A stretch of 5,082 nucleotides of DNA from Candidatus Dojkabacteria bacterium (GTDB lineage Bacteria; Patescibacteriota; Dojkabacteria; B142; WJKM01), in the NCBI GenBank assembly GCA_020429465.1, contig JAGQLH010000090.1:1-5082 (forward strand), read 5' to 3'. Below, one piece after another: positions 1-5,082 of this stretch. Made by a program: the position numbers and the translations under genes. Within the stretch, counting starts at the first letter, position 1. Each line of letters begins with the position of its first letter. Under the pieces are notes generated by a model. It searched no databases and had not been told where the DNA came from. It saw only the letters and a program-made list of their open reading frames with translations.

Positions 1-312
1 AGGCTTAGAAATGATTTTGCAGTAGTTGACTCAGATATCGACTGCACTACGAACCAAGAAGACTTTAAATATGGAGAAGTTATTGAATTTAAATGTAATG
101 GTGAGAAATTAAGTGAGGATACCAAAATAAGTATCACTATCTGTTGGGATGCTGGATCAGAAGTTGTTGAATTAAATCGTGAAGGTGACTTCTATGTTGG
201 GAATACTGTAATTCAAGAACAAAATCAAACTGAAGTCAAAACATATATTAATCTTTCTAACGAAAATATAACCGCTAAAACTAATTTTACTTTTAATGTA
301 AATACTAGATGA
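1..312 (+). CDS. 3' end of an unrecognised beta-rich protein (partial)
   Basis: This is an open frame from the first base to a TGA at 310-312, giving 103 residues with no in-frame ATG, so the gene must begin upstream of the window. The visible part alternates short hydrophobic and polar stretches (for example EVIEFKC, KISITICW, DFYVGNTVI, TKTNFTFNV-like strands), which suggests a beta-sandwich, immunoglobulin-like C-terminal domain. It has three cysteines, no transmembrane segment and no motif I recognise. Its stop overlaps the start of the M23 peptidase gene as ATGA (309-312), so the two are probably translated together, and the product may belong to the same envelope or transfer machinery. 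An exported or surface-located domain is an inference from composition and context. Codon use matches the downstream genes. I assign no function. Confidence 0.75.
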   Translation, partial: RLRNDFAVVDSDIDCTTNQEDFKYGEVIEFKCNGEKLSEDTKISITICWDAGSEVVELNREGDFYVGNTVIQEQNQTEVKTYINLSNENITAKTNFTFNVNTR

Positions 313-1256
313 AAGCGGTTGTAGCACTGTATCTCTGGAAGCATAAATGGAAAATACTTCTTGCTCTTCTTTTCTCGTGTTTGTTTGTAATGCTAGGGTT
401 GGAGGCAATCGCACTTCAATTCACAGCTAGTCAAAGAGCTGAGATTCTCAATATATCTGAAGCACATCGACTTTGTATAGAAGAATCAGAAGATGAATTC
501 AATATTGAGTTCGAGCTACTGGCTTCATATGGAAAAGTAATCTCAGATTTTGACGAAGAGTATGTCGGTGAAGGAATTGGGTTTCTAGAGATATCAGAAG
601 AAGATTGGCAAGCATACTTAGAATCTCTTGAAGATCCTGAACTCGAATTAGACTACGAAGATATTTGTACTAACTATGATGCTCTTGCATATACTCTCAG
701 TCTTTTAGAAGGTGATTCTGATCAAAAAATCGAGCTCTATACATACCCGAATCGAGAAGAAGTACTTGAATGGTATGAAAGGTACTCAGGACTTATGCTT
801 ATCCCCTATGGAAATCCTCTTGGGCTTGAACGAGTAGATCTAATGACGATCACTTCTGGCTACAACGTGGTGAGAACTATTGGTGGAGTTAGAAAAGTAC
901 ACAAAGGTGTTGATTTTGTTCCATCGACCACATGGTTTTCAGAAAATCCAGGTCTGACTGCTGAGCAATCTATTAATCGTGCAATTCTTCCTGGTGAAGT
1001 TAATAACTTTGTGGATCAATATGGAGCATTGTGTACTTATGTCACAAATGAACAATATAGAACTCTTTATTGTCATTGTAGTGCGCACTTAGCAGAACAG
1101 GGAAGTTATGCAAGATATGGAGATCCAATTTGCTTTATGGGTAATACTGGATTCTCTACTGGCACTCATACCCATATGGCAGTTTATGAGAAAGGTTTAA
1201 TTGGTTGGAACTTAATTGATCCAACTGCATTTTTCTATATCAATCTTGATGAGTAA
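309..1256 (+). CDS. Membrane-anchored M23 peptidoglycan endopeptidase with a degenerate lysozyme-like domain
   Basis: The 315-residue product probably cleaves peptidoglycan cross-links outside the membrane, opening the wall for the transfer channel. Residues 1-15 are basic and 16-37 form a signal anchor or signal peptide. Residues 182-310 are an M23 (LytM-type) domain with every catalytic position visible: H198 and D202 in HKGVD, H256 in YCHCS, and H287/H289 in HTH. By analogy with LytM, H198, D202 and H289 bind zinc. The acidic region 50-160 resembles a lysozyme/lytic transglycosylase fold: LLASYGKVISDFD, then GIGFLEISEEDW, then DICTNYDALAYTLSLL and EVLEWYERY. The position where the family has a catalytic Glu (ES) appears to be I78-S79, so that domain may be inactive. 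Fused lysozyme-peptidase proteins are typical of conjugation systems in Gram-positives. The ATG overlaps the previous stop as ATGA and no Shine-Dalgarno is seen. The M23 call is firm; the lysozyme-like call is moderate. Confidence 0.93.
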   Translation: MKAVVALYLWKHKWKILLALLFSCLFVMLGLEAIALQFTASQRAEILNISEAHRLCIEESEDEFNIEFELLASYGKVISDFDEEYVGEGIGFLEISEEDWQAYLESLEDPELELDYEDICTNYDALAYTLSLLEGDSDQKIELYTYPNREEVLEWYERYSGLMLIPYGNPLGLERVDLMTITSGYNVVRTIGGVRKVHKGVDFVPSTTWFSENPGLTAEQSINRAILPGEVNNFVDQYGALCTYVTNEQYRTLYCHCSAHLAEQGSYARYGDPICFMGNTGFSTGTHTHMAVYEKGLIGWNLIDPTAFFYINLDE

Positions 1257-2049
1257 CGAAACTTGTTCAAAAATAGAAATCCTAGATACTACTCTCAAAG
1301 GTGGATTTTCTGCTATGCCTAGAGTTGTACTTCGATGTTCCAAGCTGACAATGTCAGCAAAGACTGTATACGGACTACTTCTTGATTATGCTTGGCAGGA
1401 TGGCGAATGTTTTCCTGGACAAGAAAGGTTGGCTAATGATTGTGGGGTTCATAGAAATACTATTCAAAAATACCTAGTTGAGTTGAAAGAATTTGGGTTA
1501 ATTACTTGGAAAAGAAGAGGTCTTAATAAGTCGAATATGTACTATATACTTTCGATTCAAGATGTTTTCAAAAACATGCCTTCAAAACCCCCGAAAACAA
1601 AGGATGCCCACAAGGCTGTGCATCCAGATGCACAAGCTACTGTGCAACAAGATGCCCACGAGACTGTGCAAGTACTAGACTCAGATTACTATAAACAAAA
1701 TACATATAAACAGTCGTTAACGATAAACGATCAGAAAAATTCATTTGATAAAGAAGCTCAAGAGATTGCTAAAGAATTAAATGATCTGAAGAATATTAAG
1801 TTCTATCAGAGTGTAATTAATAAAAGAGAAAAAGGTGATTTAACTCAAGGGGATATCCAAGAAGCACTTAATCAGACTAGGAAAGTAATGAGTGAAAGTA
1901 TTCAAGATGGTACTGGATATCTCAAAAATGCAGGGGCTTGGTTTACAACCTGTCTGAAAAAACTAGAAAAGAGGAGACAAGAAAAAAGTAATTTAAACAA
2001 GATCAAAGAGATGAAAAACTTACTTTTATCAAAATCAAAAATGAAATGA
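1249..2049 (+). CDS. Winged-helix plasmid replication/partition-type DNA-binding protein (RepA-like helix-turn-helix protein)
   Basis: The 266-residue cytoplasmic protein resembles helix-turn-helix proteins encoded on plasmids, conjugative elements and phages, many annotated as replication initiators or regulators. Residues 22-100 form the winged helix: a leading GGFSAMPRVVLRC, then AKTVYGLLLDYAW, then CFPGQERLANDCGVHRNTIQ (recognition helix about 67-78), then the wing GLITWKRRGLNKSNMYYI. Residues 119-142 are three copies of an eight-residue DAHxxVxx repeat. Residues about 165-250 are a charged helical C-terminal domain (AQEIAKELNDLKNIKFYQSV ... YLKNAGAWFTTCLKKL), also common in this family. 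I chose the ATG at 1249 because the conserved GGFSAMP segment precedes the winged helix. It overlaps the M23 stop by 8 nt and has no Shine-Dalgarno. An ATG at 1315 has an AAAGGTGG upstream and would give 244 residues. The stop overlaps the next start as ATGA. Whether it initiates replication or regulates the operon cannot be told from sequence. Confidence 0.88.
   Translation: MSNETCSKIEILDTTLKGGFSAMPRVVLRCSKLTMSAKTVYGLLLDYAWQDGECFPGQERLANDCGVHRNTIQKYLVELKEFGLITWKRRGLNKSNMYYILSIQDVFKNMPSKPPKTKDAHKAVHPDAQATVQQDAHETVQVLDSDYYKQNTYKQSLTINDQKNSFDKEAQEIAKELNDLKNIKFYQSVINKREKGDLTQGDIQEALNQTRKVMSESIQDGTGYLKNAGAWFTTCLKKLEKRRQEKSNLNKIKEMKNLLLSKSKMK
1297..1304 (+). promoter_or_regulatory. Shine-Dalgarno-like site before alternative start at 1315
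   Basis: AAAGGTGG lies 10 nt before an in-frame ATG (1315-1317) inside the winged-helix gene. It is the only Shine-Dalgarno-like sequence near that gene's 5' end, so it leaves the start undecided between 1249 (coupled, better family match) and 1315 (with a ribosome site). The same bases encode the KGG of a conserved leading segment, so the match may be incidental. Confidence 0.35.
1603..1674 (+). repeat. Three 24-bp tandem repeats in the linker of the winged-helix protein
   Basis: Three diverged 24-bp units run at 1603-1626, 1627-1650 and 1651-1674. Each starts GATGC and contains the string CTGTGCA at the same relative place (ACTGTGCA in the last two). They encode DAHKAVHP, DAQATVQQ and DAHETVQV, a polar histidine/glutamine-rich linker between the DNA-binding and C-terminal domains. 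Similar DAHxxVH linkers are, as I recall, common in helix-turn-helix plasmid proteins, so the array is probably a flexible or directly DNA-repeat-derived linker rather than an iteron array. An iteron role for the DNA itself cannot be excluded. Confidence 0.85.
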
Positions 2050-4667
2050 ACGAGTTGATAATTAGAGTTATGGAAAACAGAATATTTCAGATTGGTGTAA
2101 TAGCTTCACTACTAGTTTCAATATATTTCATTGTTCGTTACTTCGTTAGGTTGTATTTAACTAAATTGAACAAGGAGGTTGGTTATCTGATGCAGATAAT
2201 CCCTCCAAAGTACCAGCAAGAAGATACAAACTCTAGAGGATATAGATTTGCAGTCCAGAGGTTCATGGATAATTTGACTGCTTGTATCTCTAAATTTGGA
2301 TACGAAAGAGCTTCGTTTGAAATTCATGCTGACAAAGATTCAATCAGATTCATTGTTTGGACTTCAACAAAGAAGATTCAGAATTTAATTAAGTTAAATC
2401 TGTTTTCTTCATATCAAGATAGGGTTCAGATTAAAGAACTAGATGAAGATTTCTTAGGTAAGTTTGTGGAAAGAAATACTCAAATTGTAGAGTATAAGCA
2501 GAAAAAGCATTTCATCTACCCTCTTATGGATCTGAAGGACTTTGACTCTGTAGATCCAGTGCAAGCAGTTCTATCTTCTATCACAGGATTGATTAATGAT
2601 GAAAAAGCAGTTGTTCAAGTTTGTTTAAAACCTACAAAGATTGAAAAATTAATTATAAAGAAAGCTAAAGAGCATTTCAGAGTTGGGAAATCAGAAATAA
2701 ATTGGTCAACAATATACTTTGAAAAATTCGAAACTTACTTTGCATTCTTAATCCCATTTTTTCCAATAGCGATACTAAAAATGTTATCTGGTATAGGTAG
2801 GAGTAATTCTCAATATGATCCAGTTTTACTTCTACCAGATAGCGATCCTAGAAAGGTGACTATCGAAAAAGATGAACTCAGTGATTTTTCAAATCATCTT
2901 GCTGAGAAATATAAGACACCATTTAATTCTGTAATTAGAGTTGCTGTCTCAAACTCGAATAGATCAGAAGAATTATTGGATGGAATAAATCAGGCTTTTG
3001 AAAATCTAAAAACTGAGACTCAAAATAAATTGATTAAGAAAGAAAAGGGAACTTTGAAAGAATTGAAGCAAAGGTTTATATTTCCAGTTGATAATATCTT
3101 TCCTTTCTATAACCTATTCTTCACATCACAGGGTGTGTACTCATCAAGAGAGTTGTCCATGCTCTTTCACCTCCCTCAAACTATTTTGAACTCAAATATT
3201 GAGCATTATGTAGTACCAGAAATTCCAGCTACTAAATCTGTAAAACGTAGAGATTCTAAATCAGATTTATATCTTGGAGTGAATAAATCTAGAGGTAAAG
3301 AATCTAGAGTTTATTTAAACAGTGAAAATAGGAAGAGACATTTAGTGATAACTGGTCAGACAGGAACTGGGAAATCTACGATTTTGAAGAAATTTGTATT
3401 GCAAGACATAGACAGTAGGTTACTCGATGGTGTAAAGCGTGGATTATTACTTTTAGATCCTCATGAAGATTTCTTTATAGATATTCTTGAGAGAATCCCA
3501 AATTCTGCACTCAATTCAAAAAGTCTAATTGCTTGGGATACAAGAAGTGAAGATAAGTATTTTGGATTTAATCCCCTGTATTCAGTTGGAATGAGTGAAA
3601 GGGATATTGATTTAGTAGTTGACTCAAACTTCAAGTTAATTGAAAAAACTATTAGAAGATCGAATCCAAAAAATGGAATGGGAGCAACTGGTAAACCAAT
3701 GCTAATTAATGCAATGAAAACCCTCATGGTGTTTCAAAATGAATGGTTGAGGGTAAATGGTCATACAACTGAAAATATGAAACTAGTTTCAAAGTATGCT
3801 CCTACTCTTCTAGATGTGAAAAGTATATTTTCGAGTGAGGAAATTGAACAGACAATTCTTTCTTTCATTCCAATAGATAGATATGAGGATCTTCGAAGTT
3901 TCTGGCATGAGACACTACCAACATACAAAGAATCAAAGAACTGGCCTGAGATAAAACAAGGTTTTGATAATAAGTTATCCCAAATACTGACTGGAATACT
4001 TCTCTACACTTTTGGACAATCTGAAAATTCAGTAAATATTTCTTCAATTATTCGAAATTCTAAATTACTTCTAGTAAATCTTGCTTCACAAAATATTGGT
4101 GAGGAAGGTATGAGTTTACTAGGTTCACTTCTTATGTCGAAAGTTTGGTTTGAAGCAAAGAGAATTAAATCAGATGAGCGCAATCCATTCACAGTATACG
4201 CAGATGAGTTTCAAAACTTTGCTAATAGTGATTTTGCTACTGCCCTTTCAGAAGCAAGAAAATTTAAACTTGAATTAATTCTAGCCCATCAATTTTTCAG
4301 ACAACTTCCAGATGAGGTTTTCCATGCTGTCATGGGAAATGTTAAATCAAAAATTTATTACAGATGTGGGATTGAAGATGCTCCTGTTATTGCCAAAGAA
4401 CTACAGGGAAAAGTACTGGAGCAAGAAACAGTAGAGGTTCCAGAATTCAATGCAAATGTGAAAGTTGGAGAGGATGTATTTTCGATTTATGTGTCTCAGG
4501 AGAGATCAAAAAATCTAAGTAATGAACAGGTTGAAGAGTATGTGAATAAATCATATGAGAACCATGCAATGAGTAAAGAAGATGTTGAAAAATTGATAAA
4601 TAGTCGCAGAAATTGGTTTGTAGAAGGTTGTCAAAGTTATTTACAGCCTACTGCATCCGAGCAATAA
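2046..4667 (+). CDS. VirD4/TraG-type conjugative coupling ATPase
   Basis: The 873-residue inner-membrane ATPase probably links processed DNA to a type IV secretion channel and drives its transfer. Residues 14-38 form a transmembrane helix. The pre-domain (about 40-400) has DPVQAVLSSITGLINDE and QVCLKP (170-196), a second hydrophobic stretch at 230-250, and RELSMLFHLP (368-377), a segment that precedes the motor in this family. The motor domain has Walker A GQTGTGKST (437-445, Lys443), DPHED (471-475; the family's DPHGD/DPKGE motif), Walker B VYADEFQNF with D720/E721, and AHQFFRQL (747-754), the sensor-like segment after Walker B. The start overlaps the previous stop as ATGA without a Shine-Dalgarno. 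An internal in-frame ATG (2190, Met49) has a strong one and sits in a hairpin. The gene is intact and full length. HerA/FtsK-like pumping for another purpose is possible, but the TM anchor and neighbours favour conjugation. Confidence 0.95.
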   Translation: MNELIIRVMENRIFQIGVIASLLVSIYFIVRYFVRLYLTKLNKEVGYLMQIIPPKYQQEDTNSRGYRFAVQRFMDNLTACISKFGYERASFEIHADKDSIRFIVWTSTKKIQNLIKLNLFSSYQDRVQIKELDEDFLGKFVERNTQIVEYKQKKHFIYPLMDLKDFDSVDPVQAVLSSITGLINDEKAVVQVCLKPTKIEKLIIKKAKEHFRVGKSEINWSTIYFEKFETYFAFLIPFFPIAILKMLSGIGRSNSQYDPVLLLPDSDPRKVTIEKDELSDFSNHLAEKYKTPFNSVIRVAVSNSNRSEELLDGINQAFENLKTETQNKLIKKEKGTLKELKQRFIFPVDNIFPFYNLFFTSQGVYSSRELSMLFHLPQTILNSNIEHYVVPEIPATKSVKRRDSKSDLYLGVNKSRGKESRVYLNSENRKRHLVITGQTGTGKSTILKKFVLQDIDSRLLDGVKRGLLLLDPHEDFFIDILERIPNSALNSKSLIAWDTRSEDKYFGFNPLYSVGMSERDIDLVVDSNFKLIEKTIRRSNPKNGMGATGKPMLINAMKTLMVFQNEWLRVNGHTTENMKLVSKYAPTLLDVKSIFSSEEIEQTILSFIPIDRYEDLRSFWHETLPTYKESKNWPEIKQGFDNKLSQILTGILLYTFGQSENSVNISSIIRNSKLLLVNLASQNIGEEGMSLLGSLLMSKVWFEAKRIKSDERNPFTVYADEFQNFANSDFATALSEARKFKLELILAHQFFRQLPDEVFHAVMGNVKSKIYYRCGIEDAPVIAKELQGKVLEQETVEVPEFNANVKVGEDVFSIYVSQERSKNLSNEQVEEYVNKSYENHAMSKEDVEKLINSRRNWFVEGCQSYLQPTASEQ
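2172..2206 (+). promoter_or_regulatory. Internal Shine-Dalgarno and start codon folded in a hairpin
   Basis: AAGGAGGT (2172-2179) lies 11 nt before an in-frame ATG at 2190-2192 (Met49 of the coupling ATPase). The region folds on itself: TTATCTG (2183-2189) pairs with CAGATAA (2193-2199), leaving ATG as a three-base loop. G2182-T2200 (wobble) and G2181-C2201 extend the stem. After a two-base bulge (TT 2179-2180), GGAGG (2174-2178) pairs with CCTCC (2202-2206). Fourteen pairs therefore enclose both the ribosome site and the start codon. Initiation here would give an 825-residue ATPase lacking the membrane helix. The sequence features are visible; use as a start is an inference. Confidence 0.5.
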
Positions 4668-4727
4668 CTAAGTTGTACATTTAAAACTAAATCAGGTACC
4701 CAATCGAATGTAGTGGTAGGTCGCTAC

Positions 4728-4825
4728 GTAAACTGACGGGAGTGATTGGGTGGATTCTTTCAGACTCCACCCAATCACTCCCTCGACAAACTATACATGT
4801 GTACACATGGTTTGTCGCAGTTTAC
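4728..4825. repeat. T-shaped three-way junction of nested inverted repeats (candidate origin or structured RNA)
   Basis: An outer stem of 8 bp, GTAAACTG (4728-4735) with CAGTTTAC (4818-4825), encloses two adjacent hairpins. Hairpin A is a perfect 17-bp stem, GGGAGTGATTGGGTGGA (4738-4754) with TCCACCCAATCACTCCC (4766-4782), around an 11-nt loop. Hairpin B is CGACAAAC (4784-4791) with GTTTGTCG (4810-4817), a one-sided TATA bulge, then CATGT/ACATG around GTAC. The junction leaves only AC (4736-4737) and T (4783) unpaired, and hairpin B abuts the outer stem. All pairs are Watson-Crick, so either DNA strand or an RNA could fold this way. The shape recalls viral T-shaped terminal repeats and stem-loop replication or transfer origins. 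The position, after a coupling ATPase gene and before a possible replication/mobilisation gene, suits an oriT or replication origin, but function is not shown. Confidence 0.85.
4796..4809. repeat. Perfect 14-bp palindrome within hairpin B
   Basis: CATGTGTACACATG is identical to its reverse complement. It could be a dimer-binding operator for one of the two winged-helix proteins as well as the tip of hairpin B. It sits 55-68 nt before the ATG of the next gene, within range of a promoter region. The binding role is an inference. Confidence 0.6.
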
Positions 4826-4863
4826 TACGCTAGCAGGTATGGTTTAGGAATAATGAAATTAAT

Positions 4864-5082
4864 ATGGGGAAAATATTATTAAGTAAAAATCAAATAGAGT
4901 TAATGAATGTAATACAGTCTTTTAGGTTTATGCCTCAGAAGGCTTTGTTGGATATGGTGAAAATGATGGGGCTGTATAAGTATAGACAATCACTTGGATA
5001 TGCAGTTAGAAAGTTAGAAGAGGTTGGGTATATAGATTCTTTTTTATATGGGAATAATTGGAAGGTTCTATATATCACTTAT
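4864..5082 (+). CDS. Winged-helix protein, possibly Replication-relaxation family (partial, 5' end)
   Basis: The frame is open from ATG 4864 to the window end (73 residues) and has no stop. The visible part is a small winged helix: a first helix LSKNQIELMNVIQSFRFM (6-23), a second PQKALLDMVKMMG (24-36), a recognition-type helix RQSLGYAVRKLEEVGYI (41-57), then a strand pair with NNWKVLYIT (64-72). This order matches the N-terminal DNA-binding domain of MarR-like and Replication-relaxation proteins, which are encoded on plasmids and conjugative elements and often act in replication or plasmid relaxation. The start is the first ATG in a frame open from 4834. AGGA at 4846-4849 is 14 nt away, which is long, so translation may be weak or the start different. 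The neighbouring T-shaped element would be a natural target. The family assignment is moderate because most of the protein is outside the window. Confidence 0.68.
   Translation, partial: MGKILLSKNQIELMNVIQSFRFMPQKALLDMVKMMGLYKYRQSLGYAVRKLEEVGYIDSFLYGNNWKVLYITY

Larger units (their letters stand above)
4668..4863 (+). other. Non-coding interval holding the T-shaped palindromic element
   Basis: No credible reading frame runs through the 196 bases between the coupling ATPase and the next gene. Its contents are a left flank (4668-4727) with a copy of ACCCAATC (4698-4705) and a small hairpin GTAG/CTAC around GTCG (4716-4727), the three-way junction element (4728-4825), and a short leader (4826-4863) with AGGA at 4846-4849. 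There is no run of T after any stem on either strand, so I see no intrinsic terminator for the upstream operon. I see no convincing -35/-10 pair for the next gene. Confidence 0.8.

Noticed and set aside
18..46. Inverted repeat TGCAGT/ACTGCA
   Set aside because: Only 6 bp with a 17-nt loop inside a coding frame; expected by chance.
1216..1248. TTG start for the winged-helix gene at 1216
   Set aside because: It would lengthen the overlap with the M23 gene to 41 nt without a ribosome site or any family-conserved residues; ATG 1249 is simpler.
3461..4192. Minus-strand open frames inside the coupling-ATPase gene, and one at 172-414
   Set aside because: They lie opposite well-conserved coding sequence, show no recognisable domains or ribosome sites, and are best explained as shadows.
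4738..4782. Hairpin A as a rho-independent terminator of the operon
   Set aside because: The 17-bp stem is strong but is followed by CTCGACAAAC-type sequence, not a T-run, and the minus strand has no T-run either; it also forms part of a larger fold.
4728..4825. Self-cleaving ribozyme (hammerhead-like three-way junction)
   Set aside because: CTGACGG appears at the junction, but the hammerhead core needs CTGANGA and a GAAA strand between stems, neither of which is present.
4853..4882. Nine-codon leader peptide MKLIWGKYY before the last gene
   Set aside because: It has an ATG 3 nt after AGGA, too close for a good ribosome site, has no runs of a regulatory amino acid, and its overlap with the next start could be chance.

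Overview
The window is an AT-rich stretch of bacterial DNA that reads as part of the transfer/replication module of a conjugative plasmid or integrative element. All genes lie on the + strand. They overlap by a few bases (ATGA at 309-312, an 8-nt overlap at 1249-1256, ATGA at 2046-2049), so the first four genes look like one translationally coupled operon whose promoter lies upstream of the window. TGA is used as a stop, so the UGA=Gly code of some Patescibacteria does not apply. The coupling ATPase has a single-TM N-terminus, a long pre-domain and a DPHxD-type motif. The wall hydrolase seems to combine a lysozyme-like domain with an M23 domain. By my recollection of these families this best fits a Candidate Phyla Radiation (Patescibacteria) bacterium or a low-GC Gram-positive plasmid. 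The taxon is an inference, not something the sequence proves.

Layout: 1-312 is the 3' end of an unrecognised, beta-rich protein. 309-1256 encodes a membrane-anchored M23 peptidoglycan endopeptidase with a probable, apparently inactivated lysozyme-like domain before it. 1249-2049 encodes a plasmid-type winged-helix DNA-binding (RepA-like) protein with a short tandem repeat in its linker. 2046-4667 encodes an 873-residue VirD4/TraG-type coupling ATPase. 4668-4863 is non-coding and carries an almost perfectly base-paired, T-shaped (three-way junction) element at 4728-4825. 4864 to the window end begins a second small winged-helix protein that resembles the Replication-relaxation family.

How they may work together: the M23 enzyme would open the cell wall for a type IV secretion-like channel. 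The coupling ATPase would recruit and pump DNA at the inner membrane. The two winged-helix proteins would act on DNA at, or control, the element's origin. The T-shaped structure, between the coupling-protein gene and the second DNA-binding gene, is the best candidate in the window for a cis-acting origin (oriT, or an origin of replication) or a structured RNA.

The two most notable signals are the T-shaped element and a hairpin inside the coupling-protein gene (2174-2206). That hairpin holds a strong Shine-Dalgarno sequence in its stem and an in-frame ATG in its loop, just after the membrane segment.
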